Source: CAXTEJ01 sp964243295 (GTDB taxonomy: Bacteria > Actinomycetota > Actinomycetes > Actinomycetales > Angustibacteraceae). Taken from it: DNA of 64,000 bases. The notes below the pieces were generated by a model. It did no database searches and was not told where the DNA came from. It worked only from the letters and a program-made list of their open reading frames with translations. The DNA lies in the NCBI GenBank assembly GCA_964243295.1, contig CAXTEJ010000008.1, positions 1-64,000 on the forward strand, given 5' to 3'. The position numbers and the translations under genes are program-made. Below, in pieces: positions 41,133-48,929 of the stretch. Numbering within the stretch: the first letter of the stretch is position 1; every line of letters starts with the position of its first letter.

Positions 41133-41834
41133 GTGAAGCGCCCCACCCGCCGAGTCCTCACCCGGCTCGCCCTGGTCGTCGCCGTGCCGGTCCTGGCCGG
41201 CTGCGGGCTGTCACCCTCCGGCACCGCCCAGCCCTACGACCCCTCGGACGGCATCAGCTCGCGGGTCGGCACCGTCGACGTCCGCAACCTGCTGGTCGTG
41301 GGCTCGGCCGCCGACGCGCCGGGGGTCGTCTCGGGTGCGCTGCTCAACGAGGCGACCGAGCCGGTCACGGTCACGGTGGGTCTGGAGGGTGCCGCCGGCA
41401 CGCAGGTCGAGGTGCCCGCGCAGGGCAGCGTGCTGCTGGGCTCGCAGACTGGTGAGCCGTCGGCCAGCCCGGGGCTGCGCGAGGCCGTGGCGGCGATCGT
41501 GCAGATCGAGTCGCTGCCGCAGCCTCCCGGCGCGAGCGTCACCGTCACCCTCAGCACCCCGGATGGTGGCAGCACGAACGTCCTGGTCCCCGTGCTCGCC
41601 GCCACCCTGGAGTACGCCAGCATCACCCCCACCGGCGGCTCGCCCACCACGACACCGACGAGCACGCCGACGTCCGATGAAGGCTCCGCCACCACCGAGC
41701 CGTCCATCTCGGTGACCGGCACGCCCGGCGAGACCGCCGAGCCGCCGACGAGCACGACCACGCGCCCGGCCACGCCGACGTCCGCCCCCGAGGGCACCGC
41801 CAGCGCCGACCCGAACGTCACCGCGACCCAGTAG
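41133..41834 (+). CDS. LpqE-like lipoprotein
   Basis: 233 aa. A lipoprotein signal (LALVVAVPVLAGCG, lipobox LAGC about residue 23) leads to an immunoglobulin-like beta domain (VRNLLVVGSAADAPGVVSGA, EPVTVTVGLEGAAGTQVEVP, related to DUF461-type domains) and a Thr/Pro/Ser-rich C-terminal tail from about residue 170. Divergent position from carD matches lpqE of mycobacteria, whose function is unclear. The GTG at 41133 is preceded by GAGGAGG. A surface-anchored role, perhaps copper- or wall-related, is a guess. Confidence 0.8.
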   Translation: MKRPTRRVLTRLALVVAVPVLAGCGLSPSGTAQPYDPSDGISSRVGTVDVRNLLVVGSAADAPGVVSGALLNEATEPVTVTVGLEGAAGTQVEVPAQGSVLLGSQTGEPSASPGLREAVAAIVQIESLPQPPGASVTVTLSTPDGGSTNVLVPVLAATLEYASITPTGGSPTTTPTSTPTSDEGSATTEPSISVTGTPGETAEPPTSTTTRPATPTSAPEGTASADPNVTATQ

Positions 41835-41835
41835 C

Positions 41836-41887
41836 CCGCACGCACGAGGGGGACCACCCAGCCGGGTGGTCCCCCTCGTGCGTGCGG
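41836..41887. terminator. Perfect 24-bp bidirectional terminator hairpin
   Basis: 41836-41859 pairs perfectly with 41864-41887 around loop AGCC; the arm starts CCGCACGCACGAGGGGG. It lies two bases after the lpqE-like stop and three before the regX3 stop, so it serves both convergent genes. Confidence 0.9.
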
Positions 41888-41890
41888 CGG

Positions 41891-42574
41891 TCAGGCCTCG
41901 AGCTTGTAACCCAGCCCGCGGACGGTCACCAGCAGCGTCGGGTTGGCCGGGTCGGGCTCGATCTTGGCGCGCAGCCGCTTGACGTGGACGTCGAGGGTCT
42001 TGGTGTCGCCGACGTAGTCGCTGCCCCACACCCGGTCGATCAGCTGCATGCGGGTCAGCACCCGGCCGGTGTTGCGCAGCAGCAGCTCGAGCAGCTCGAA
42101 CTCCTTGAGCGGCAGCGGCACGTGCTCGCCGCCCACGGTGACGACGTGGCGGTCGACGTCCATGCGCACGACCCCGGCCTCCAGCGTGGCCGGCAGCAGG
42201 TCGCGCTCGTGGTCGGTGCCGCGACGCAGCACCGCCTTGATGCGGGCGAGCAGCTCGCGGCTGGAGTACGGCTTGGTGACGTAGTCGTCGGCACCCATCT
42301 CCAGGCCGACCACCTTGTCGATCTCGCCGTCCTTGGCGGTCAGCATGATGACCGGCACCGAGCTGCGCAGCCGCAGCTGGCGGCACACCTCGGTGCCGGA
42401 CAGCTGAGGCAGCATCAGGTCGAGCAGCACCAGGTCGGCGCCCCCGCGGTCGAACTCCTCCAGCGCCGCGGGGCCGGTCGCCGCGACGGCGACCTCGTAC
42501 CCCTCCTTGCGCAGCAGGTAGGTCAGCGGGTCGCTGAAGGACTCCTCGTCCTCGACCATCAGGATGCGGGTCAT
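41891..42574 (-). CDS. regX3: RegX3/PhoP-type phosphate-responsive response regulator
   Basis: OmpR-family regulator of 227 aa. The receiver has the acidic pair EDEE at residues 8-11, the phospho-acceptor Asp52 in LVLLDLMLP, Thr in VIMLTAKDG and Lys in DDYVTKPYS. The winged-helix effector ends SDYVGDTKTLDVHVKRLRAK and TVRGLGYKLEA. With SenX3 directly upstream (4-bp overlap) and PhoU divergent, it is the phosphate-starvation two-component regulator known as RegX3 in mycobacteria and PhoP in streptomycetes. Confidence 0.95.
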   Translation of the reverse strand: MTRILMVEDEESFSDPLTYLLRKEGYEVAVAATGPAALEEFDRGGADLVLLDLMLPQLSGTEVCRQLRLRSSVPVIMLTAKDGEIDKVVGLEMGADDYVTKPYSSRELLARIKAVLRRGTDHERDLLPATLEAGVVRMDVDRHVVTVGGEHVPLPLKEFELLELLLRNTGRVLTRMQLIDRVWGSDYVGDTKTLDVHVKRLRAKIEPDPANPTLLVTVRGLGYKLEA

Positions 42575-43902
42575 CCGCGGGCCTCTTCCGGGGTGTGCGC
42601 ACCGGCGGCTGACACCGGCGCGTGACGGGCGGTGGACGGGACGACGGGCCCGACGGCTCTTCCTGCCACCGGGTCGGACGGCCGCGGGTCGGACGGCGAG
42701 GGGCCGGTCGCCTGCTCGTCGCTGGGCCGAGCACCGGACCGGGTGGCCGCGAAGGAGGCGGCGTCCGGGAGCCGCATCGTGAAGGTGGCGCCCTGGTTGG
42801 GCTGGCTCCAGACCGTCACCTCACCGCCGTGGTTGGCGCAGACGTGCTTGACGATCGCGAGGCCGAGGCCGGTGCCGCCGGTGCTGCGCGACCGGGCCGG
42901 GTCGACGCGGTAGAAGCGCTCGAAGATGCGCACCTGGTCGTCCTCGCCGATGCCGACGCCCTCGTCGCTGACGCTGACCTCGACCAGGCCGTGGTGGCGG
43001 GTGACCGCGACGGTCACGCGCGTGCCGCCCGGTGAGTAGGCGACGGCGTTGTCGACGAGGTTGCGCACGGCGGTCATCAGCAGCCCGGCGTCCCCGAAGA
43101 CGCTCGCGGCCGGCTCGACCGACACGACGACCTGGATGTCCTTGGCGGCGGCGACGAGGCGGCAGCGGTCGACCGCGTCCGCGACGACCGGCTCCAGCTC
43201 GACCAGCTCGGGCTGGTGCAGGGTGTCGGCCACCTGCAGGCGCGACAGGTCGACGATCTCCTGCACCAGGCGGGTCAGCCGGGTCGACTCGACCTGCATG
43301 CGGCTGGCGAACCGACGTACGGCCTCGGGGTCGTCGCTGGCCTCGAGCACCGCCTCGGCGAGCAGCGCGATGCCGCCGACGGGTGTCTTGAGCTCGTGGC
43401 TGACGTTGGCGACGAAGTCGCGGCGCACCTCCTCGACCCGCCTGGTCTCGGTGAGGTCGTCGACGAGCAGCAGCACGTGGTCGGTGCCCAGCAGAGCGAC
43501 CCGGGCACGCACCACGAGCTGGGCGCGGCCGAGCGGCCCGCGGGCGAGCTCGAGCTCGCTCTCACGGATGACGCCGTCGCGGCGCACGGTGCGGGCGAGG
43601 TGGCGCAGCTCGGGGTGGGTCAGCTCGGTGCCCGCGGCGATGCCGTAGGCGTACGCCGCGGGGCTGGCCTTGACCACGGCGTCGTCACGGTCGACCACCA
43701 CGGCGCTGCTGCGCAGCACGCCGAGGACGTCGGCGACGCCGGGGGCCAGCGCAGCGGGGCGGGTGGTGCGGACGGCGGTTCGAGAGGCGCTGCGGGTGGC
43801 GCGGCCGGCAGCGGCGGCCGGACGACGCAGGCCGGCGACGGCGCCGCCCCCGGCGAGCACGCCGGCGGCGCCGACCAGCAGCGTCAGGGCGGAGGGGTCC
43901 AC
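42571..43902 (-). CDS. senX3: SenX3/PhoR-type sensor histidine kinase
   Basis: 443 aa. One N-terminal membrane segment (LTLLVGAAGVLAGGGAVAGL), a PAS-like sensor (SSAVVVDRDDAVVKASPAAY), the H-box FVANVSHELKTPVGG, and the ATP-binding N, G1 and G2 boxes (LLMTAVRNLVDNAVAYSPGG, VSDEGVGIGEDDQ, GGTGLGLAIVKHV). The C-terminal 60 residues are Pro/Ser-rich and poorly conserved. It phosphorylates RegX3 under low phosphate, with PhoU acting as a negative modulator. A single short membrane anchor rather than two is noted; mycobacterial SenX3 has two. Confidence 0.95.
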   Translation of the reverse strand: MDPSALTLLVGAAGVLAGGGAVAGLRRPAAAAGRATRSASRTAVRTTRPAALAPGVADVLGVLRSSAVVVDRDDAVVKASPAAYAYGIAAGTELTHPELRHLARTVRRDGVIRESELELARGPLGRAQLVVRARVALLGTDHVLLLVDDLTETRRVEEVRRDFVANVSHELKTPVGGIALLAEAVLEASDDPEAVRRFASRMQVESTRLTRLVQEIVDLSRLQVADTLHQPELVELEPVVADAVDRCRLVAAAKDIQVVVSVEPAASVFGDAGLLMTAVRNLVDNAVAYSPGGTRVTVAVTRHHGLVEVSVSDEGVGIGEDDQVRIFERFYRVDPARSRSTGGTGLGLAIVKHVCANHGGEVTVWSQPNQGATFTMRLPDAASFAATRSGARPSDEQATGPSPSDPRPSDPVAGRAVGPVVPSTARHAPVSAAGAHTPEEARG

Positions 43903-43975
43903 GTGGGCCAGGGTACGCAGCGCACCGGAGCCTCCTTCGCCGGCAGCGCGCCGTCCGTTCCCGCCTTCAGCCGAT

Positions 43976-44004
43976 GTTCACCTGCGGGCGGGAACGCGTT
44001 CACC
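43976..44004. promoter_or_regulatory. PHO-box-like direct repeats between senX3 and phoU
   Basis: Two exact GTTCACC heptamers at 43976-43982 and 43998-44004, 22 bp (two 11-bp steps) apart, the unit spacing of actinobacterial PHO boxes; the intervening unit is degenerate. This is a likely PhoP/RegX3 autoregulatory site for the divergent genes. Confidence 0.6.
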
Positions 44005-44097
44005 GGGTGCTGCCACGGTCAGGGCTGCACACTAGGCGCGCACGCGTCGACCCACGGGCACGTGATGTGCTCGACGACGGAGAGGACCAGGCCGCAG

Positions 44098-44769
44098 ATG
44101 CGCGACGCCTTCCACGAGGATCTCGACAGGACCTCCGACCAGCTGGTCGAGATGACCCGGCTCGCCGGCTCGGCCATGGCCCGCGCGACCACGGCGCTGC
44201 TCGACGCCGACCTCAACCTCGCCGAGAGCGTCATCGCCGCCGACGAGCAGATCGACCGGATGCAGCGCGAGCTCGACGACACGGCCCTCGACCTGCTCGC
44301 GCGCCAGCAGCCGGTCGCCACCGACCTGCGGATCATCGTCACCGGCATGCGCATGAGCGCCGACCTCGAGCGCATGGGCGACCTCGCGCGCCACGTCGCC
44401 AAGGTCGCCCGTCGCCGCTACCCCGACTCCGCGGTGCCCCCGGTGCTGCGGTCGACCATCCTCGAGATGGGCCAGGTCGCCGAGCGCATCGTCTCCAAGG
44501 CCGGCAGCGTCATCGCCAGCAAGGACCTCGCCTCGGCCATCGAGCTCGAGCAGGACGACGACGAGATGGACCGCCTGCACCGGCAGATCTTCACCCAGCT
44601 GCTCGGTGGCAGCTGGGACGCCGGCATGGAGGCCGCGGTCGACATCACCCTCATCGCCCGCTACTACGAGCGCTTCGCCGACCACGCCGTGTCGGTCGCC
44701 CGCCGCGTCGTCTTCCTGGTCACCGGCGAGTGGCACGAGTCCTACGTTCCCAGCCCGACCGCCAGCTGA
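44098..44769 (+). CDS. phoU: PhoU phosphate signalling protein
   Basis: 223 aa of two three-helix PhoU bundles. The metal-binding E/D-xxx-D motifs are seen in DLRIIVTGMRMSADLERMGD (first bundle) and DITLIARYYERFADHAVSVA (second). It links the Pst transporter to the SenX3 kinase and represses the Pho response when phosphate is plentiful. It is divergent from senX3, the typical actinobacterial arrangement. ATG 44098 starts the family N-terminus MRDAFHEDLDRTSDQLVEMT. Confidence 0.95.
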   Translation: MRDAFHEDLDRTSDQLVEMTRLAGSAMARATTALLDADLNLAESVIAADEQIDRMQRELDDTALDLLARQQPVATDLRIIVTGMRMSADLERMGDLARHVAKVARRRYPDSAVPPVLRSTILEMGQVAERIVSKAGSVIASKDLASAIELEQDDDEMDRLHRQIFTQLLGGSWDAGMEAAVDITLIARYYERFADHAVSVARRVVFLVTGEWHESYVPSPTAS

Positions 44770-44780
44770 CCCTCCCCCGC

Positions 44781-45033
44781 CGTGATCATGCAACCCCGGC
44801 CCACCGCCCTCCCGTGATCATGCAATCGCGGCCCGGCGACCCGCCGTGATCATGCAGCTCCGGCTCAGCGGGTGCCTCAGCCCGGACCCGCCGTCGCGCG
44901 AAGGCGACGTGAACGGCTTGATGAGCCGGGATCGCAAGATCACGGCGGGGGTGCGGGCCGGGATCGCATGATCACGGCGGGGGTGCGGGCCGGGATCGCA
45001 TGATCACGGCAGGGGTGCGGGCCGGGATCGCAT
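44781..45033. repeat. Inverted array of 32-bp repeats between phoU and the phosphoglycerate mutase gene
   Basis: Three units beginning CGTGATCATGCA occur at 44781, 44813 and 44845, exactly 32 bp apart. Three tandem 32-bp units starting GATCACGGC at 44938, 44970 and 45002 are nearly identical to one another and are the reverse complement of the left type (consensus CGTGATCATGCRATCCCGG then a C-rich part). A diverged partial unit at about 44906-44937 and a central spacer separate the two sets. There are no unique spacers, so it is not a CRISPR array. It lies between convergent genes and could fold into a large cruciform or act as a terminator. Confidence 0.85.
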
Positions 45034-45056
45034 GATCACCGGGGGGCGGGTGGTGG

Positions 45057-45809
45057 TCAGCGGCCCTGGTTGGCGACGGCGGCGATGGCGTCGGCGGCAG
45101 CGTCGGGGTCGAGGTACTGGCCACCGCGCTCGAGGGGGCGCAGGTCGGCGTCGAGGCGGTAGACCAGCGGGATGCCCGTCGGGATGTTGAGACCGGCGAT
45201 GGTCTGGTCGTCGATGCCGTCGAGGTGCTTGACCAGAGCGCGCAGCGAGTTGCCGTGCGCGGCGACGAGCACGACCTTGCCGGTCTGCAGGTCGGGGACG
45301 ATCGCCGACTCCCAGTAGGGCAGCAGCCGGGCGACGACGTCCGCGAGGCACTCGGTGCGCGGAGCGTCGGCGCCGAGGTCGGCGTAGCGAAGGTCGCCCG
45401 CCTGGGAGAAGTCGCTGCCGTCCTCGAGCGGCGGCGGTGGGACGTCGTACGAGCGGCGCCACAGCATGAACTGCTCGTTGCCGAACTCCTCGAGCGTCTG
45501 CTTCTTGTCCTTGCCCTGCAGCGCGCCGTAGTGGCGCTCGTTGAGGCGCCAGCTGCGGCGGACGGGGATCCAGTGGCGGTCGGCCTCGTCGAGCGCGAGG
45601 TGGGCGGTGGTGATGGCGCGGCGCAGCAGCGAGGTGTGGACCACCTCGGGCAGCAGCCCGGCGTCGCGCAGCAGGCTGCCACCGCGCGTGGCCTCGGCGC
45701 GCCCCTTGTCGCTGAGCGCGACGTCGACCCAGCCGGTGAACAGGTTCTTGGCGTTCCACTCGCTCTCGCCGTGGCGCAGCAGGACCAGGGTGTGCGCGAG
45801 ATCGCTCAT
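45057..45809 (-). CDS. gpmA: 2,3-bisphosphoglycerate-dependent phosphoglycerate mutase
   Basis: Interconverts 3- and 2-phosphoglycerate in glycolysis. 250 aa. The phospho-His is in LVLLRHGESEWNAKNLFTGW, ERHYGALQGKDKKQT is the substrate loop, and the second catalytic His is in VLVAAHGNSLRALVKHLDG. It is near ybjN and mshA, as in other actinobacteria. A TACGCT hexamer just upstream of the ATG suggests a leaderless message. Confidence 0.96.
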   Translation of the reverse strand: MSDLAHTLVLLRHGESEWNAKNLFTGWVDVALSDKGRAEATRGGSLLRDAGLLPEVVHTSLLRRAITTAHLALDEADRHWIPVRRSWRLNERHYGALQGKDKKQTLEEFGNEQFMLWRRSYDVPPPPLEDGSDFSQAGDLRYADLGADAPRTECLADVVARLLPYWESAIVPDLQTGKVVLVAAHGNSLRALVKHLDGIDDQTIAGLNIPTGIPLVYRLDADLRPLERGGQYLDPDAAADAIAAVANQGR

Positions 45810-45936
45810 GCTCGTCAGCGTAGTGCCCACCGCGAACGCCCTCCGAGCCCCATGCTGGGGGGCGATCCCGCCGAGGTGATCATGCCGTCCGCACGTCGAT
45901 CGCGTCCCCACACCTCCTGCACGAAGGATCCGCGGC

Positions 45937-46848
45937 ATGAGCGCGCGCTCCCGCACGGGCACGACCACGGCCGTCGCCGGCCACCTCGTACCGGTCCTGT
46001 GGCACCCCGGCGCGGTGTTCGAGGTGCAGGGCCACCGCGGCGCGGCCGGGCTGCGGGCCGAGAACACGCTCGCCGCGGTCGCGTGCGCGCTCGAGGTGGG
46101 CGTGTCGTCGATCGAGTGCGACGTGGCGCTCACGGCGGACGACGTGGTGGTGCTCACGCACGACGGCTACCTGCTCGACGCCGCGGGGCCGGTCGCGGTG
46201 AAGGGGCTCGCGCTCGCCGACCTGCACCTGGCCGACGTCGCGCCGCCGGGGATGCGCCTCGCGACGCTCGGGTCGGTGCTGGCGCTGCTCGAGGTCTACG
46301 GGGCCGCGGGCGTGCGCCTCGACGTCGAGATCAAGAGCGCCCGGCACAGCGACCCCGGCTGGGACGCCGCGCACGTCGTCGCGCACGTCCTGGCCGTCGT
46401 GCGGGCGCACGGGGCGCTGCGCAGGTGCAGCCTTCGCAGCTTCGACGCGGACGTCGTCCGGGAGGCCCGGCGGCAGAGCCCGCAGCTGCCGTGCGTGCTG
46501 CTCGCCGGCACCGTCGCGGACGACGTGGAGCCCGAGCTGGCGGTCGACCCGGGCACGCCGGCCCAGGTGCTGGTCGACCTGGCCCTCGAGCTCGATGCCG
46601 CCGCCGTGGCCCCGGGCACCGACCTGCTCTCGGCCGACCTGGTGAGCGGCTGCCACGACGTGGGACTGCCGGTCATCCCGTGGACCGCCAACGACGAGCC
46701 GACGCTGCAGCGCATCATCGAGCTCGGCGTCGACGGCGTCTGCACCGACCGCCCCGACCTCGCCCGGGTGCTCCTGGCGGACGCCGGCATCGGCCTGCCC
46801 GAACCGCTCGACCCGCCGCTGTGGGTGGGCTCGCACCGGGCCGGTTGA
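45937..46848 (+). CDS. Glycerophosphodiester phosphodiesterase
   Basis: Hydrolyses glycerophosphodiesters to glycerol 3-phosphate and an alcohol. 303 aa with GDPD signatures: VQGHRGAAGLRAENTLAAV (the first catalytic His and Glu), SSIECDVALTADDVVVLTHD (metal Glu/Asp and second His), and WTANDEPTLQRIIELGVDGV at the C-terminal end of the barrel. There is no signal peptide, so it acts in the cytoplasm. GAAGGA lies eight bases before the ATG. A single gene followed by a small hairpin. Confidence 0.92.
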   Translation: MSARSRTGTTTAVAGHLVPVLWHPGAVFEVQGHRGAAGLRAENTLAAVACALEVGVSSIECDVALTADDVVVLTHDGYLLDAAGPVAVKGLALADLHLADVAPPGMRLATLGSVLALLEVYGAAGVRLDVEIKSARHSDPGWDAAHVVAHVLAVVRAHGALRRCSLRSFDADVVREARRQSPQLPCVLLAGTVADDVEPELAVDPGTPAQVLVDLALELDAAAVAPGTDLLSADLVSGCHDVGLPVIPWTANDEPTLQRIIELGVDGVCTDRPDLARVLLADAGIGLPEPLDPPLWVGSHRAG

Positions 46849-46854
46849 CCCCGG

Positions 46855-46875
46855 CGCCCCCATGCATTTGGGGCG
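46855..46875 (+). terminator. Short hairpin after the glycerophosphodiesterase gene
   Basis: Six-bp stem CGCCCC/GGGGCG with loop CATGCATTT, followed by no U-run; a modest terminator candidate. Confidence 0.45.
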
Positions 46876-46969
46876 GGCCGACGCGGCGCGCAGGGCGTGA
46901 GCGCAGCGCGGGCCGACGCGGTCGCGATGGCCCGGGCGGCGGCGCAGGGCCCGGCATGTGAAGGAGATA

Positions 46970-46997
46970 CCGCCACAGCGGCGGGCAGAAGTGCCGG
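46970..46997 (+). repeat. Dispersed 28-bp repeat, copy 2
   Basis: Starts CCGCCACAGCGGCGGGCAG; nearly identical to 21181-21208. Forms an imperfect inverted repeat with copy 3, 37 bp further on. Confidence 0.75.
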
Positions 46998-47034
46998 CCG
47001 CCGTGTGCGTTCGAGCTCGACGGCCAGGGTCAGC

Positions 47035-47060
47035 GCGACTTCTGCCCGTTGGTGTGGCGG
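47035..47060 (-). repeat. Dispersed repeat, copy 3 (inverted)
   Basis: Read on the minus strand it begins CCGCCACACCAACGGGCAG and matches copy 1 over 26 bases except two substitutions. Confidence 0.75.
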
Positions 47061-47118
47061 CGGCGCATGATCGAGCGGGGGCCAGCGCCCCGGCTGCGGC
47101 GATCGTGATCGCGACGGG

Positions 47119-47616
47119 TCAGTCGTCCTGCAGCAGGTGGCGAAAGGCGTCGAGGTTGCGCGTGGACTCCCCGCGCGACACGCGCCAGGCCCACTCGCGC
47201 CGCATCGACGACAGGAACCCCAGCGCGAGCAGCGGGTCGAACGAGCTGTCGGCGGTGTCGAGCAGGGCGCCGAGCAGCGCGTCGAGGGTCTGCGGTGTCA
47301 CCGCGTCGAGCGGCAGCCGGCCGACCAGGAAGACGTCGCCCTCGACGTCCTGGGCGAAGGCGACGCCCTGCAGCCCGGCGTTGCGCCGCAACAGCCAGCG
47401 CTGCACCTGCTCGGCGTTCTCGTCGGGCCGGCGGATGACGAAGGCGGACGCCGACAGCGAGTGGTCGCCGACGAGCAGCGAGACGCTGGTGCGCAGCTTG
47501 TGCTCGCCGGGCAGCGAGGCGACGACCTCACCCGGCCGGGCGCCGCGCTCGTGCTCGACCCCCGCCTCGACCAGGTGCTCGAGCACCAGCTGCGTCACGG
47601 TCTCGCGGGTGGTCAC
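47119..47616 (-). CDS. YbjN-domain protein
   Basis: 165 aa with a YbjN-type fold also resembling type III secretion chaperones (HKLRTSVSLLVGDHSLSASA, FVIRRPDENAEQVQRWLLRR, FLVGRLPLDAVTPQTLDALL). The GTG start overlaps the mshA stop (GTGA). The mshA-ybjN pairing is conserved in actinobacteria, next to gpm, which suggests a shared role, but the biochemical function is unknown. Confidence 0.85.
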   Translation of the reverse strand: MTTRETVTQLVLEHLVEAGVEHERGARPGEVVASLPGEHKLRTSVSLLVGDHSLSASAFVIRRPDENAEQVQRWLLRRNAGLQGVAFAQDVEGDVFLVGRLPLDAVTPQTLDALLGALLDTADSSFDPLLALGFLSSMRREWAWRVSRGESTRNLDAFRHLLQDD

Positions 47617-48929
47617 CGCGACGCCCTCGCCTGGGCGTAGACGTCGAGCAGGGCGTCGACCGTGCGGTCCCAGCCGTAGCCGCCGGCGTGGTCGACGGCC
47701 CCGCGCGACAGCTGAGCCATCCGCTCGGGACGCGTCAGCAGGGCGCCGATCTCGTCGGCCCAGCGGCCGGGGTCGTGACCGGCGAGCAGCACGCCGCTGA
47801 CGCCGTCGCGCACGGCCTCGCGCAGCCCTCCGACGGATGCCGCGACGACCGGGGCGCCGCAGGCCTGGGCCTCGACCGCGACCAGCCCGAACGACTCGCT
47901 GTAGGACGGCACGGCCACCAGGTCGGCGCTGCGGAACCAGCGCACCAACCGGTCACCGCCGGCGGGCCGCTCGAATCGCACGACGTCGTCGACGCCGAGA
48001 GCGTGCGCCAGCCGGGCGAGCGACTCCGGCTCGCGCAGTCCCGTCCCGCTCGGCCCGCCGACGATCGGCACGACCAGCCGCGACCGCAGCGCCGGACGAC
48101 GGGCCAGCAGCTCGGCGACCGCCCGCACCAGCACGTCGGGCCCCTTGAGCGGCTGGATGCGGCCCACGAACAGCAGCACGAGGGCGTGCGCCGGCAGACC
48201 GAGCGACACCCGCGCAGCCGCGCGCTCGGCCGACGTCCCCGGTGAGAAGCGGTTGAGGTCGACGCCGGGCGCGACGACGGCGACGCGGCCGGGGTCGGCG
48301 CCGTAGAGGTCGACCAGCTGGGCGGCCTCCTCGGCGGTGTTGGCGACCAGCCGGTCGGCGGCCTCGACCACCTGCACCTCGCCGATCTCGCGCCCCGGCG
48401 GTTCTGGGGCGTCGCCGTCGGCGAGGAAGCGGTTCTTGACCCGGGCCATGGTGTGCATCGAGTGCACGAGCGGCACCCGCCAGCGGTCGGCGGTGAGGTA
48501 GCCCACCTGCCCGCTGAGCCAGTAGTGGGAGTGCACGAGGCCGTACCAGCCCGGCGGCCGGGCGGCCTCGGCGCGCAGGACGCCGGCCGCGAAGGCGCAC
48601 AGCTGGCCGGGCAGGTCGTCCTTGCCGAGCCCCTGGTAGGGGCCGGCCGCGACGTGGCGCACGAGGACCCCGTCGGCCAGCGGCACCGACGCGCTCGCGC
48701 CGCTGCTGGTCGCCCGGGTGAAGACCTCGACCTCGACACCGCGACGGGCGAGGCGACGGGCGGTCTCGACGACGTAGACGTTGAGACCGCCGGCGTCGCC
48801 GGTGCCCGGCTGCTCGAACGGCGAGGTGTGCACGGCGAGCATCGCGATGCGGTGCGGCCGCTCGAGCGCGCGGTGCGGCGCGGGCTGCGCGCTGGCCTGC
48901 ACGGTCACACCGACCGACAACGCCGTCAC
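47613..48929 (-). CDS. mshA: MshA: D-inositol-3-phosphate glycosyltransferase
   Basis: First enzyme of mycothiol synthesis: transfers N-acetylglucosamine from UDP-GlcNAc to inositol 3-phosphate. 438 aa, GT4 family with GT-B fold. Features are MLAVHTSPFEQPGTGDAGGL near the N-terminus (glycine-rich acceptor loop), VHSHYWLSGQVGYL, FVGRIQPLKGPDVLVRAVAE and the donor-binding ESFGLVAVEAQACGAPVVA. The GTG start overlaps the GH31-like stop. Together with the mycothiol-dependent dehydrogenase at 21329-22414 it shows that mycothiol is the organism's thiol buffer. Confidence 0.95.
   Translation of the reverse strand: MTALSVGVTVQASAQPAPHRALERPHRIAMLAVHTSPFEQPGTGDAGGLNVYVVETARRLARRGVEVEVFTRATSSGASASVPLADGVLVRHVAAGPYQGLGKDDLPGQLCAFAAGVLRAEAARPPGWYGLVHSHYWLSGQVGYLTADRWRVPLVHSMHTMARVKNRFLADGDAPEPPGREIGEVQVVEAADRLVANTAEEAAQLVDLYGADPGRVAVVAPGVDLNRFSPGTSAERAAARVSLGLPAHALVLLFVGRIQPLKGPDVLVRAVAELLARRPALRSRLVVPIVGGPSGTGLREPESLARLAHALGVDDVVRFERPAGGDRLVRWFRSADLVAVPSYSESFGLVAVEAQACGAPVVAASVGGLREAVRDGVSGVLLAGHDPGRWADEIGALLTRPERMAQLSRGAVDHAGGYGWDRTVDALLDVYAQARASR

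Larger units (their letters stand above)
46849..47118. other. 270-bp non-coding region with hairpin and repeats
   Basis: Holds a short terminator (46855-46875), a 12-bp direct repeat GGGCCGACGCGG at 46875-46886 and 46910-46921, and two oppositely oriented copies of the dispersed 28-bp element. No gene is supported on either strand. Confidence 0.65.

Noticed and set aside
44781..45033. CRISPR array
   Set aside because: The 32-bp units are directly abutting or in inverted sets, with no unique spacers and no cas genes in the window.
46960..46970. AAGGAGATAC as a ribosome binding site of a missed gene
   Set aside because: No open frame of sensible length or composition follows; the downstream sequence is the dispersed repeat.
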